Origin: an uncultured Oscillospiraceae bacterium
GTDB lineage: Bacteria; Bacillota; Clostridia; Oscillospirales; Oscillospiraceae
Length of the DNA stretch: 64,000 bases
Direction: 5' to 3'
Assembly (NCBI GenBank): GCA_902478785.1
Contig: CABSMJ010000007.1
Location: forward strand, 52,340 to 116,339
Shown here piece by piece: positions 24,333-33,441 of the stretch. The position numbers were made by a program, and so were the translations under genes. The number at the start of each line of letters is the position of its first letter. The stretch's first letter is position 1. The notes beneath the pieces are model-generated. The model was not told the origin of the DNA. It saw only the letters and a program-made list of their open reading frames with translations, and did not search any database.

Positions 24333-25778
24333 ATGAATCATAAACTGGTCTGTAAAATTCTTGGTTATATCCTGTGGATCGAGGCGGTGTGTCTGCTGGC
24401 GCCTCTGGGAATCGCCATTTTCACCGGCGGCTCGGACGTGATCGGCTTTGCCGCCACCATTGCCATCTGTGCGGTGCTGGGCGCGGTTCTGTCCTTTCTG
24501 GGGCGGGGCCATGCCAGGATGCAGGCCCGGGACGGCTTTGCCGCCGTGGGTCTGGGCTGGATCGGCCTGTCGGCCTTCGGGGCTCTGCCCTACTGCATCA
24601 GCGGGGCCATTCCCCACTATGTGGACGCTTTTTTTGAAACGGTTTCCGGCTTCACCACTACCGGCGCCACCATCCTCTCCGAGATCGAATCCCTGCCCCG
24701 AGGCATCTTGTTCTGGCGGGCGGAGACCCAGTGGATGGGCGGCATGGGTGTGCTGGTGCTGACACTGGCGCTGATGCCCAAGCTGGGCGAGGGCGCCTTG
24801 TATCTGATGCAGGCGGAGTCCCCCGGCCCGGTGGTCAGCAAGCTGGTGCCCAAGGTGGGCGACACCGCAAAGATCCTCTATGGTATCTATGTGGGGTTGA
24901 CGGTGGCGGAGACCATCTGCCTGTGTCTGGCGGGGATGCCGCTCTACGAGAGCCTGACCCATGCCTTCACCACCATCTCCACCGGCGGCTTCTCCGTGAA
25001 GAATGCCAGTATTGCCGCCTATGACTCTGAGATCATCAACTGGATCATCATTGTGTTCATGTTCCTCTCGGGCATCAACTTCTCCCTGCTGTACGCCAGT
25101 CTTCACCGGAAGTTCAAGAGCGTCATCAAAAGTGAGGAGCTGCAGCTCTATACCGCCCTGGCGGTTGGCGCTACACTGCTGATCTGCCTGAACCTGTACA
25201 TCGAATTTGGCACACCTCTGGGCAAGTCCTTCTCCGAGTCGGCCTTCCAGGTGGTGTCCATCATGACCACCACCGGCTATGCCACGGCGGACTATGCCCT
25301 GTGGCCTGCCTTCTCCCAGACCATGCTGGTTCTGGTGATGTTCGTGGGCGCCTGTGCCGGCTCCACCGCCGGCGGCGTCAAATGCTCCCGGATCGTGCTG
25401 CTGTTCAAGGCGCTGCGCCGGGAGCTGCGGAAGGTGATCCACCCCCGGGAGGTCAATGTGATCCGCTGCGATGGCAGGAAGGTGGAGGAGAGCACCCTCT
25501 ATTCCGTGCACATTTTCTTTTTCGCCTATGTGGTGATTTTGCTGGTGGGGACGTTGGTGGTCTCCTGGGACAATATGGGCTTTGACACCGCCTTTTCCGC
25601 CACGCTCACCTGCCTGAGCAACGTGGGCCCCGGCCTGGCGGCAGTGGGTCCGGTGGAGAACTTCGGGATGCTCTCCTATGTGTCCAAGATGGTGCTCAGC
25701 TTTGCCATGCTGCTGGGCCGGCTGGAGATCGTGCCGCTGCTGGTGCTGCTGTTCCCGTCTCTGTGGAAGAGAAGATAA
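24333..25778 (+). CDS. trkH: Trk-type potassium channel subunit
   Basis: A membrane protein of 481 residues with the four-fold selectivity-loop architecture of TrkH/KtrB: GFTTTGATIL, TTISTGGFSVKN, MTTTGYATADY and a fourth loop around CLSNVGPGLAAVG. It forms the K+ path gated by TrkA. ATG at 24333 gives the usual N-terminus (MNHKLVCKILGYILWIEA); a GTG at 24321 directly after the trkA stop is also possible because the ribosome site is weak. Confidence 0.95.
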   Translation: MNHKLVCKILGYILWIEAVCLLAPLGIAIFTGGSDVIGFAATIAICAVLGAVLSFLGRGHARMQARDGFAAVGLGWIGLSAFGALPYCISGAIPHYVDAFFETVSGFTTTGATILSEIESLPRGILFWRAETQWMGGMGVLVLTLALMPKLGEGALYLMQAESPGPVVSKLVPKVGDTAKILYGIYVGLTVAETICLCLAGMPLYESLTHAFTTISTGGFSVKNASIAAYDSEIINWIIIVFMFLSGINFSLLYASLHRKFKSVIKSEELQLYTALAVGATLLICLNLYIEFGTPLGKSFSESAFQVVSIMTTTGYATADYALWPAFSQTMLVLVMFVGACAGSTAGGVKCSRIVLLFKALRRELRKVIHPREVNVIRCDGRKVEESTLYSVHIFFFAYVVILLVGTLVVSWDNMGFDTAFSATLTCLSNVGPGLAAVGPVENFGMLSYVSKMVLSFAMLLGRLEIVPLLVLLFPSLWKRR

Positions 25779-25808
25779 GCCCCTGGCTTGTCTTTTGTAA
25801 AAGGACAA

Positions 25809-25844
25809 AAAGGGCCGTGCGTCTGCGCACGGCCCTTTTTCTTT
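25809..25844 (+). terminator. Terminator after trkH
   Basis: 13-bp stem (25809-25821 and 25826-25838), TCTG loop, T-tract ending in CTTT. Confidence 0.93.
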
Positions 25845-25942
25845 ACATCCGGTGGGAAAAGCGGTAAAATGAGCGGGAATGGAAATAAAATAGGACCCTT
25901 TGCCCCACACTAGGGGACAAAGAGGAAACAGGAGGAACTGCC

Positions 25943-27196
25943 ATGGAAACCAAAAAGCTGGAACAGGACGCCAGATGGGAGGAGTATGCCCAGCTGCTGA
26001 TCCAGGTGGGCGTCCATCTCGCCCCGGGCCAGAATCTGGTCATCTCCTCGCCGGTGGAGTGCGCGCCCTTTGCCCGGCTGTGCGCCCAGAAGGCCTATGA
26101 CGCGGGCTGCCGCGAGGTGATCATGAACTGGCATGACGACGCCCTGAGCCGGATGAAATATCTCCAGGCCGATGAGAGCGTCTTTGAGGAGGTGCCCCTG
26201 TGGCGCCGTCACTTTTTCAATGACTACGCCCTGGAGGGGGCGGCCTACCTGGCCATCTCCGCCAGCGACCCGGAGAGCCTCAAGGGGGTGGACAGCGGCC
26301 GGGTGGTGAAGGCCCAGCAGGCCAGCGGCAAGGCCCTGAAGGACTTCAACCGCCTGCAGATGCAAAATGGCTTCCCCTGGTGCATCGCCTCCGTCCCCAT
26401 CCCCAGCTGGGCCCGGCGGGTGTTCCCCCAGGTGCCGGAGGAGCAGGCGGTGGAGCAGCTGGGGGACGCCATCTTCCGGGCCGTCCGCATCAGCGGCGAC
26501 GGCACCGCGGTAGAGAAATGGAAGACCCATCTGGACACCCTGGCCCGCCGGAAGGAGAAGCTCAACGCCCTGCGTTTCCGCAGCCTGCACTACACCAACT
26601 CCCTGGGCACCGACCTGACGGTGGAGCTGCCTGAGGGCCATATCTGGGAGGCGGGTGACGATGTGACCCTTTCCGGCCGGGAATTCGTGGCCAATATGCC
26701 CACGGAGGAGCTGTTCACCTCGCCTCTGCGCACAGGGGTCAACGGCGTGGTGTATGCCTCCATGCCCCTGGTGGAGAGCGGCAATATCATCGACAAGTTC
26801 CGCTTCGTGGTGAAAGATGGAAAGATCGTGGAGGCCCGGGCCGAGACCGGCGAGGAGTTTTTGAAGGCCGCCATCTCTGTGGACGAGGGGGCCAGCTACT
26901 TCGGCGAGGTGGCCCTGGTGCCCTATGACAGCCCCATCTCCAACCAGAAAATCTTGTTCTACAACACCCTCTTTGACGAGAACGCCGCCTGCCATATCGC
27001 CTTCGGCGAGGCCTATCCCTGCCTGGAGGGCGGCCAGCGGATGACCAAGGAGGAGCTCAAGGCCCGGGGCCTCAACGACTCCATCACCCACGTGGACTTC
27101 ATGGTGGGCACCGCTGATCTGTCCATTGTGGGCACCACCCAGGACGGGCAGCAGGTGCCGGTCTTTGTGGACGGAAACTTCGCCCCGGGACTGTGA
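25943..27196 (+). CDS. M29-family aminopeptidase
   Basis: A 417-residue thermophilic-type aminopeptidase (AmpS/AmpT/PepS). SLGTDLTVELPEG, NMPTEELFTSP (metal-binding Glu residues), GEVALVPYDSPIS, ENAACHIAFGEAYP and HVDFMVG with the last His/Asp ligands are visible. It removes N-terminal residues from peptides in the cytoplasm using two divalent metals. AGGAGGAACTGCC precedes the ATG. aroB starts 14 bases after its stop, so both share a transcript although no pathway link is obvious. Confidence 0.95.
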   Translation: METKKLEQDARWEEYAQLLIQVGVHLAPGQNLVISSPVECAPFARLCAQKAYDAGCREVIMNWHDDALSRMKYLQADESVFEEVPLWRRHFFNDYALEGAAYLAISASDPESLKGVDSGRVVKAQQASGKALKDFNRLQMQNGFPWCIASVPIPSWARRVFPQVPEEQAVEQLGDAIFRAVRISGDGTAVEKWKTHLDTLARRKEKLNALRFRSLHYTNSLGTDLTVELPEGHIWEAGDDVTLSGREFVANMPTEELFTSPLRTGVNGVVYASMPLVESGNIIDKFRFVVKDGKIVEARAETGEEFLKAAISVDEGASYFGEVALVPYDSPISNQKILFYNTLFDENAACHIAFGEAYPCLEGGQRMTKEELKARGLNDSITHVDFMVGTADLSIVGTTQDGQQVPVFVDGNFAPGL

Positions 27197-27210
27197 AAGG
27201 AGAGATGACA

Positions 27211-28266
27211 ATGACGACCATTCCTGTTGCCCTGACTGCCAATGGCTATCAGATTCGCGTTGAGCGTGGCATTCTCTCCCGGGCGGGGGAGGAGATCGCC
27301 GCCGTGACCAAGGCCCGGCGGGCCGCCCTGATCTCCGACTCCCAGGTGGGGCCTCTCTATGCTTCCAAGGTGAAGGAGAGCCTGGAAAAGGCCGGATTTA
27401 CCGTCCATACGGTGAACTTCCCCGCCGGAGAGGCCAATAAGACCGACGCCACGCTCCATATGCTCTACGACGTGCTTTTGAGCTGGGGCATGACCCGAGG
27501 CGACGCAGTGGTAGCCCTGGGCGGCGGTGTGGTGGGAGACACGGCGGGATACGCCGCCGCCACGCTGTTCCGGGGCATGGACTGTATCCAGATCCCCACC
27601 AGCCTTATGGCCCAGGTGGACAGCTCCGTGGGCGGCAAAACCGGCGTGGACCTGCCCCAGGGCAAGAACCTGCTGGGGGCTTTCCACCAGCCCAAGGCGG
27701 TGCTGGTGGACCCGGCGTGTTTGGACACGCTGCCCCAGCGGGAGATCCGGGGAGGCCTGGCGGAGGTGGTCAAGTACGGATTGCTCTCCGACGAGTCCAT
27801 TTTGGACCACCTGGAGCAAGCCCAGCAGCCGGACTACGGCTTTTTGCTGCCCGCCTGCCTTTCCATCAAGGCCCGTCTGGTGGTGGAGGACGAGAGAGAC
27901 ACCGGCGAGCGCCGGCTGCTGAATTTCGGCCACACCCTGGGTCACGGCTATGAGGCCGCCGGCGGCTATACCGCCTGCACCCACGGGGAGGCTGTGGCGG
28001 CGGGCATGGTGGACATGCTCAAGATCGAGGAGGCCCAGGGCCTCATCGGGCCGGAGCTGCGGCTGCGGGTGGAGGCGCTGCTGAAGAAGCTGGGTCTGCC
28101 CACCCACATGGACTGCGATCGGGAGGCTTTGTCCGCTGCCCTGGGCCTGGACAAGAAGAACCAGGGCAAGGCCATGCACCCGGTCTATGTGACCGCTCCG
28201 GGGAAGGCCTATGTGGCCTCCATGTCCCGGGAGGAGCTGCTGGCGCTGTGGGAAAAGACCCGGTGA
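27211..28266 (+). CDS. aroB: 3-dehydroquinate synthase
   Basis: It cyclises DAHP to 3-dehydroquinate with NAD and a divalent metal, step two of the shikimate pathway. The 351 residues include the NAD segment ALGGGVVGDTAGYAAA, PTSLMAQVDSSVGGKTGVD, RGGLAEVVKYG and the metal site NFGHTLGHGYE. The ATG at 27211 is chosen because AAAGGAGAG lies eight bases upstream; earlier in-frame starts overlap the ribosome site. It is separated from the aro operon by more than 20 kb and lacks the attenuator. Confidence 0.96.
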   Translation: MTTIPVALTANGYQIRVERGILSRAGEEIAAVTKARRAALISDSQVGPLYASKVKESLEKAGFTVHTVNFPAGEANKTDATLHMLYDVLLSWGMTRGDAVVALGGGVVGDTAGYAAATLFRGMDCIQIPTSLMAQVDSSVGGKTGVDLPQGKNLLGAFHQPKAVLVDPACLDTLPQREIRGGLAEVVKYGLLSDESILDHLEQAQQPDYGFLLPACLSIKARLVVEDERDTGERRLLNFGHTLGHGYEAAGGYTACTHGEAVAAGMVDMLKIEEAQGLIGPELRLRVEALLKKLGLPTHMDCDREALSAALGLDKKNQGKAMHPVYVTAPGKAYVASMSREELLALWEKTR

Positions 28267-28293
28267 GAACATACGATAAGGGAGCGAACAGAT

Positions 28294-28785
28294 ATGTATG
28301 AAAGACAAAAGAGCACCGCTCAGGTGATGATCGCCGAAAACGCCGTAGTGGTGGGCGATGTGGTGCTGGCCAAGAACTGCGGCATCTGGTACGGCGCGGT
28401 CCTTCGGGGTGATGAGGGCCATATTGAAGTGGGAGAGGACACCAACATCCAGGATAACGCCGTGGTCCATGAAAACGTCACGTTGGGGAAGGGCTGCACC
28501 GTAGGCCATGGGGCCATCGTCCACGGCTGCACCGTGGGGGACAACACCCTCATCGGTATGGGCGCTACCATCCTCAACGGGGCCAGGATCGGCCGGGACT
28601 GCATCGTGGGCGCCGGTGCTCTGGTCACCGGCAAGATGGACGCCCCCGACGGGTCCATGATTTTGGGCAGCCCGGCCAAGGTGGTCCGGCCCCTGACGGC
28701 GGAGGAGATCGAGAGCAACCGGGAGGCTGCCCAGTGGTACGTCCGTGCCATGGAGACCTATCTTCAGGAACACAGTGGAAACTGA
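28294..28785 (+). CDS. Gamma-carbonic anhydrase-like hexapeptide-repeat protein
   Basis: A 163-residue left-handed beta-helix protein with repeated hexapeptides (VVVGDVVLAKNCGIWYGAVL, NIQDNAVVHEN, VGHGAIVHGCTVGDNTLIG). Three histidines in HEN, GHGAIVHG positions match the zinc or iron ligands of the YrdA/CaiE group. Carbonic anhydrase activity is shown only for some relatives. It lies 27 bases behind aroB and is probably cotranscribed. Confidence 0.9.
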   Translation: MYERQKSTAQVMIAENAVVVGDVVLAKNCGIWYGAVLRGDEGHIEVGEDTNIQDNAVVHENVTLGKGCTVGHGAIVHGCTVGDNTLIGMGATILNGARIGRDCIVGAGALVTGKMDAPDGSMILGSPAKVVRPLTAEEIESNREAAQWYVRAMETYLQEHSGN

Positions 28786-28789
28786 CCTT

Positions 28790-28818
28790 CAGGCGCCCTG
28801 CGGGGCGCCTGCTTTTTT
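28790..28818 (+). terminator. Terminator of the ampS-aroB unit
   Basis: 9-bp GC stem (28790-28798 and 28803-28811) followed by CTTTTTTG. Confidence 0.93.
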
Positions 28819-28831
28819 GCCGGGGAAATTT

Positions 28832-28859
28832 TTGACAAATCCCGGAAAGGTGCTATAAT
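28832..28859 (+). promoter_or_regulatory. Promoter of the MoxR/VWA operon
   Basis: TTGACA and TATAAT, both perfect, with a 16-base spacer. Confidence 0.88.
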
Positions 28860-28893
28860 CCCATTGGATATCAAAAGACGGAGGCAGAAAACC

Positions 28894-29808
28894 GTGCTGG
28901 ACTTTTTGAAACAAGAGGGCATTGACCCCTATATCGTAGAGGAGATCGAGCGGTTCCGGACGGAGCACCCGGCCTCTCCGGAGGCGGCGGAGCGGATTCC
29001 CACGCCCCGTTATTCCTATTATGGCCGGGAGATCTGGGAGGCGGCAGCCACGGCGCTGCTGTGCGGAGAGCACCTGCTGCTGGTGGGCCCCAAGGCCACC
29101 GGCAAGAACGTGCTGGCGGAGAATCTGGCGGCGGCCTTTGGCCGGCCCAGCTGGGACATCTCCCTCTATGTCAATACCGACGCCTCCTCTCTCATCGGCA
29201 CCGATACCTTTGACCAGGGCCGGGTCTCCTTCCGGCCGGGCCCGGTGTATCAGTGCGCCCGCCTGGGCGGCTTCGGCGTGCTGGACGAGATCAACATGGC
29301 CAAAAACGAGGCTCTGGCGGTGCTCCATGCCACGCTGGACTTCCGGCGGGTCATCGACGTGCCGGGCTATGACCGCATCCACCTGGACGAGGCCACCCGG
29401 TTCATCGCCACCATGAACTACGGTTACGCCGGCACCCGGGAGCTCAACGAGGCCCTGTGCTCCCGGTTCGTGGTGGTGGATATGCCGCCCATGAGCGCGG
29501 AGAATCTGAAAAAGCTGCTCCACGCCGAGTTCCCCAACCTGCGGGAGAAGTATGCCGAGCAGTTTGCCGCCCTGTTCCAGGATCTGCGCAAGAAGTGCGA
29601 CAGCTCGGAGATCTCCACCAAGTCCCTGGACATGCGCGGGCTACTGGCCGCTATCCGCCTGGCGGAGAAGGGCCTGCCTCTGGACCGGGCCCTGGCCCTG
29701 GGCATCACCAACAAGTCCTTCACCGACTTTGAGCGCCAGGCGGTGTCCGACGTGATCCGGGCCCGACTGCCCAAGAATCTGGACCGCAGCCGCCTCTTCG
29801 AGGGCTGA
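28894..29808 (+). CDS. MoxR-type AAA+ ATPase
   Basis: A 304-residue AAA+ protein with Walker A GPKATGKN (residues 65-72), Walker B GVLDEIN (about 128-134), sensor 1 FIATMNYGYAG and the arginine-containing LCSRFVVVDMPP. Start is a GTG at 28894 behind GACGGAGG; an upstream TTG at 28864 overlaps the promoter-proximal leader and has no site. MoxR ATPases act as chaperones that insert cofactors or remodel target complexes together with VWA proteins, and one is encoded immediately downstream, a single base after the stop. Confidence 0.93.
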   Translation: MLDFLKQEGIDPYIVEEIERFRTEHPASPEAAERIPTPRYSYYGREIWEAAATALLCGEHLLLVGPKATGKNVLAENLAAAFGRPSWDISLYVNTDASSLIGTDTFDQGRVSFRPGPVYQCARLGGFGVLDEINMAKNEALAVLHATLDFRRVIDVPGYDRIHLDEATRFIATMNYGYAGTRELNEALCSRFVVVDMPPMSAENLKKLLHAEFPNLREKYAEQFAALFQDLRKKCDSSEISTKSLDMRGLLAAIRLAEKGLPLDRALALGITNKSFTDFERQAVSDVIRARLPKNLDRSRLFEG

Positions 29809-29809
29809 T

Positions 29810-31504
29810 ATGGAACAGTGGGAATTGGAGCGGCGCCGGGCCGTCAACATGGTCTGGAACGGGGCGGAGGACTACGACTTCCAGCCGGATGTCCTGGCCT
29901 ACGATGAAAACGGCCAGGCGGAGCTGTATCTCAACAGCATCCTGGGCATCCTGCACCGGCAGTACGACTGGAAGGTCCTCTCGGAGGTCCTGGACAGCGT
30001 CCGGGGACCGGAGCAGGAGAACGGCCGGGCGCTGCTGTGGCTGGGACTGGAGCGGTGCGCCTATCTGCGGGAGAAGGGGACGCGGCCGGCGCTGGAGGAG
30101 CTGCGCCAGGACTATGCCCGCCGCCAGCTCACCCGCAGCCGGGACTGGCGAGACCAAAAGTTGGTGGAGCGGATCGAGAGCGCCTGGTACGCCCGGGCCC
30201 TGGGCGAGGAGGCCAAGCTGGGGCAGCGGGAGCGGCAGCTGCTGGAGGCCCTGGAGTTTGACCCGGTCGGGGACACCCAGAAGCTGGCGGAGCAGGCTAA
30301 AACGTTCCTCAAAACCTACTTCCAGCTCAATGAGGGGAAGGAGGAGCAGAGCCATCTGCACCTGCCGGTGATCTTCAGCAAGGGCGCCAATGCCTACTTA
30401 GGCCCTCTGCGGGAGCTGCGGGACATGGGCTTTGGCTCGGCCAAGGACCGCCGGGGCGCTCCCACCGGCCAGGAGAAAAAGCGGCGCAGCTGGCTCCAGG
30501 AGCGGCGCCGGAGGAATCAGGAGAAGCTGCGGCAGTATATCGAGGGCAGCTTCGGATTGTCCGTCTGTACGCCGGAGCGGCAGCGGGAGCTGGAGCAGGC
30601 CCTTTGCACCGGCAATCACGCCGAGTGCCACCTCCACTTCACCCGGGGCGATTTCGGCCTGGTGCAGACGGAAAAGAGCCAGGAGGTCCAGGCTCAGCAG
30701 CACAAGAACGAGGATTACTATCAGCAGCGGCGCAACCAGCACGAGAACACCATTCTCCGCCTGAGTGAGCGCATCCGCAACGCCCTTTTGGTCTACCATG
30801 AGCCGGAGATCGTCCGCACCAGCGCCGGGCAGCTGGCGGCGGGCCGTGTCTGGCGGGGCATCCATCTCAATGACCGGCGCATTTTCACCAAGATCCACCA
30901 GGACGACCCGGGGGATCTGTCGGTGGATATTCTGCTGGACAGCTCCTCCTCTCAGCTGGAAAACCAGGAGCAGGTGGCGGCCCAGGGCTATATGATCGCC
31001 GAGGCCCTGACCCGCTGTGATGTGCCCACCCGGGTCTACTCCTTCTGCAGCGTCAGCGGCTACACGGTGGTAAAGCTCTTCCGGGACTACGGGGAGAGCG
31101 ATGGGAACCGGAACATTTTTCGCTACTTTTCCGCAGGGTGGAACCGGGACGGCCTGGCCATCCGGGTGGCCAGACATATGCTGGAGCAGTCCGACTGCGC
31201 CCACCGGCTGCTGATCCTGCTCTCGGACGTGAACCCCAACGATGACGGCAAATTCCCCGCGTCGGGGGCCCTGCACGTGGGCCAGGACTACGGCGGCAAG
31301 GCCGGCGTGGAGGACACGGCTCAGGAGGTCCGTCTGACCCGCCTGGCGGGGGTCAGTGTGCTGTGTGTGTTCACCGGCAAGGACGACGACGTGGAAAATG
31401 CCAAGACCATCTACGGCCAGGACTTTGCCCGCATCAAGAACGTGGACCAGTTTGCTGACACTGTGGGCGGATTGATCCAGCGTCAGATCCGGGAGATGGC
31501 ATGA
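29810..31504 (+). CDS. VWA-domain protein partner of MoxR
   Basis: A 564-residue soluble protein. Residues 1-200 are helical and charged without a known domain. Residues 220-320 are very Arg/Gln/Glu-rich and probably coiled coil (SWLQERRRRNQEKLRQYIEG, KNEDYYQQRRNQHEN). The C-terminal 200 residues hold a von Willebrand A domain with the metal site LLDSSSS (Asp 377) and LLILLSDVNPNDD. It starts one base after moxR and the pair forms a two-gene operon. The client complex is not identifiable from neighbours. Confidence 0.88.
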   Translation: MEQWELERRRAVNMVWNGAEDYDFQPDVLAYDENGQAELYLNSILGILHRQYDWKVLSEVLDSVRGPEQENGRALLWLGLERCAYLREKGTRPALEELRQDYARRQLTRSRDWRDQKLVERIESAWYARALGEEAKLGQRERQLLEALEFDPVGDTQKLAEQAKTFLKTYFQLNEGKEEQSHLHLPVIFSKGANAYLGPLRELRDMGFGSAKDRRGAPTGQEKKRRSWLQERRRRNQEKLRQYIEGSFGLSVCTPERQRELEQALCTGNHAECHLHFTRGDFGLVQTEKSQEVQAQQHKNEDYYQQRRNQHENTILRLSERIRNALLVYHEPEIVRTSAGQLAAGRVWRGIHLNDRRIFTKIHQDDPGDLSVDILLDSSSSQLENQEQVAAQGYMIAEALTRCDVPTRVYSFCSVSGYTVVKLFRDYGESDGNRNIFRYFSAGWNRDGLAIRVARHMLEQSDCAHRLLILLSDVNPNDDGKFPASGALHVGQDYGGKAGVEDTAQEVRLTRLAGVSVLCVFTGKDDDVENAKTIYGQDFARIKNVDQFADTVGGLIQRQIREMA

Positions 31505-31512
31505 GAAAAAAG

Positions 31513-31559
31513 AAGAGGTCCGCGTTCCCTTAAAGGGGAATGCGGACCTCTTTTCCGTT
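31513..31559. terminator. Bidirectional terminator between VWA gene and dac
   Basis: Long stem (from 31513-31529 to 31535-31552, one mismatch) with TTTTCCGTTTT on the plus strand and a T-rich stretch on the minus strand. Confidence 0.9.
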
Positions 31560-31564
31560 TTGCC

Positions 31565-32944
31565 TTATCTGCGGCGTCTGCCCCGGTAGTTCCGGGAAGA
31601 GCCAGAATGGCGGCTGCCGCCGTAGCGGGAGCGGCGGCGCCGGTTGGACAGCCGCCACACCACCAGCAGCACGATGGCCGCGATGAGCACCACCAGAAGG
31701 ACCTTCACCAGGGGCTTGGCGAAGAACTGGCCCAGCTGGTACTGGAACACCAGTAGACGGGAGGCGGGGACCTCGCTGGCGGCCAGCAGGTCCGTCTCGC
31801 CGCAGACCTGGCCGTCATAGCTCAGGGTGATCTTGCCCAGGACCTGGCCCTCGGTGACCGGGGCCAGCACCGGGTCGTTGGTCAGGGTGATCTCCCGCTT
31901 GATGTCCTCGGCGGAGACGTTGTTGGGCAGCAGGGCCTCCACATCTTCCGCCGGACGGAGGGTCACATAGTTCATCTTCCGGGACAGCTCCACCGGCGCC
32001 TCCTGAACGGTCTCGGTGGTGCTGAGGATGGTCTTGCGGGAGAAGTTGTCAAAGCCCCACTCAAAGAGGCGGCGGGTCTCGTAAAAGCTCATGACTCGGG
32101 TCTTGCCGTCCACTTCCTTCTCCTCAGCGCCCAGCACCACACTGATGAGGGAGCGGCTGCCCTCCTGGGCGGAGGAGACCAGGCAGTGTCCCGCGTCGGA
32201 GGTGGAGCCGGTCTTGATGCCGTGGGCGTTGGAGTAGGTGTAGCCGATGGCCCGCCAGTTGGACAGCAGGTAGTTGGTGGTGTGGAGCACCCGCTCTCCG
32301 GAGAGGTTGGTGGCGGGCACAGTGTGCTCGGCGGTGTCGCAGATGGTCATAAAGGTGGGATAGCTCATGGCCTCCTTGGTGATGAGGTACATATCCCAGG
32401 CGGAGGTGTAGTGCTGGGTGTCTTGAAGGCCGGTGGCGTTGGCAAAGTGGGTGTGGGTGCAGCCCAGGGCCTTGGCCTTGGCATTCATCATATCCACGAA
32501 AGCGGAGACGGTGCCTGCCACCTTCTCACCCAGGATGTTGCAGGTCTCATTGGCGGAGACCACCAGCATGCAGTAGAGCATCTCCTCCACCGTCATGGTC
32601 TCGCCCTGTTCAATGCCAGCGGAACTGCCGTCGTCGCTGAGGCCGGAAAAGGCGGTGGCGGTGGCGGTGACCTCCTGGTCCAGGGAAAGCTTCCCCTCAT
32701 CCACGGCCTCCAGCACCAGCAGCGCCGTCATGATTTTGGTCAGGGAGGCGGGATAGAGCTCCTCGTCCTCGTTTTTGGCGTAGAGGACCTCCCCTGTGTC
32801 CCCGTCCACCAGAAGGGCAGCCTTGGCATCCACCTCCATGACAGGGATGCTGTCCTCGTCCTCCGCCGCGGCGCAGGGAACAGCCAGCAGGCTGCAAAGG
32901 AGCGTCAGCAGCAAAAAAATCGCAAAAAATCGCTTGCTTTTCAT
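31565..32944 (-). CDS. D-alanyl-D-alanine carboxypeptidase (S11, DacF/PBP5 type)
   Basis: A 459-residue penicillin-binding carboxypeptidase trimming the terminal D-Ala of peptidoglycan. A signal peptide (MKSKRFFAIFLLLTLLCSL... cleaved near AAA-ED) is followed by the active-site serine in ASLTKIM, SANETCN and HGIKTGSTSDAG (KTG). The C-terminal PBP5_C domain leads to a transmembrane helix (about 410-430) and a cytoplasmic tail rich in Arg/Ser. Members usually carry an amphipathic helix, so a true membrane helix with a basic tail is less common. ATG at 32944 has GGGAG six bases upstream. Confidence 0.94.
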   Translation of the reverse strand: MKSKRFFAIFLLLTLLCSLLAVPCAAAEDEDSIPVMEVDAKAALLVDGDTGEVLYAKNEDEELYPASLTKIMTALLVLEAVDEGKLSLDQEVTATATAFSGLSDDGSSAGIEQGETMTVEEMLYCMLVVSANETCNILGEKVAGTVSAFVDMMNAKAKALGCTHTHFANATGLQDTQHYTSAWDMYLITKEAMSYPTFMTICDTAEHTVPATNLSGERVLHTTNYLLSNWRAIGYTYSNAHGIKTGSTSDAGHCLVSSAQEGSRSLISVVLGAEEKEVDGKTRVMSFYETRRLFEWGFDNFSRKTILSTTETVQEAPVELSRKMNYVTLRPAEDVEALLPNNVSAEDIKREITLTNDPVLAPVTEGQVLGKITLSYDGQVCGETDLLAASEVPASRLLVFQYQLGQFFAKPLVKVLLVVLIAAIVLLVVWRLSNRRRRSRYGGSRHSGSSRNYRGRRRR

Positions 32945-33072
32945 ATCCATCTCCCACATTCTGTGCTATAATTTCGATATCTGTATGGGCGAGGGCGGAG
33001 CGGAGCTTCCGGCGCAGCGTCTCGACAGATTTCTAGCTTTCAGTATAGCAAAAAATACAGGGGAGTTCAACC

Positions 33073-33441
33073 GTGAGAGCGAAAGTATCCAAAAGTGAGC
33101 GGTATCTGCTGGGCTTGACCGTGGTGTTTTTGTGTGTTCTGGCCGCCCTCTTTTACCGGGACAGCCAGATGGGCCAGAGTGGCACCTATACGGTCGCCAC
33201 AGAGCGCACCGCCCAGGAGCAGGTGGCTCCGGAGCCCCTTTTGATCGACATCAACACCGCCTCGGCGGAGGAGCTGGACCAGCTGCCGGGGATCGGAGCG
33301 GCCATTGCCCAGCGCATCGTGGACTATCGCCAGGCAAACGGCCCCTTTGCCTCCATTGAAGAGATCATGGAGGTCAAGGGCATCGGTGAGGCCACCTTTG
33401 CCGACATCCGGGATAGCATCACAGTGGGAGAGACGAAATGA
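33073..33441 (+). CDS. ComEA-like helix-hairpin-helix protein
   Basis: A 122-residue protein with one N-terminal membrane helix ([18 protein letters not shown]) and a C-terminal tandem helix-hairpin-helix domain ([32 protein letters not shown]) typical of ComEA DNA receptors. The linker is short and the SLBB domain of classical ComEA is absent. Start is GTG with GGGGAG seven bases upstream. Its stop overlaps the response-regulator start, so it belongs to that operon; a role in DNA uptake is plausible but no comEC is near. Confidence 0.85.
   Translation: MRAKVSKSERYLLGLTVVFLCVLAALFYRDSQMGQSGTYTVATERTAQEQVAPEPLLIDINTASAEELDQLPGIGAAIAQRIVDYRQANGPFASIEEIMEVKGIGEATFADIRDSITVGETK

Noticed and set aside
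22938..25910. A 990-codon open frame on the minus strand opposite trkA/trkH
   Set aside because: It is the shadow of two well-identified genes in GC-rich sequence: the translation is His/Gln/Gly-rich, has no family features, and the plus-strand proteins show full conserved motifs.
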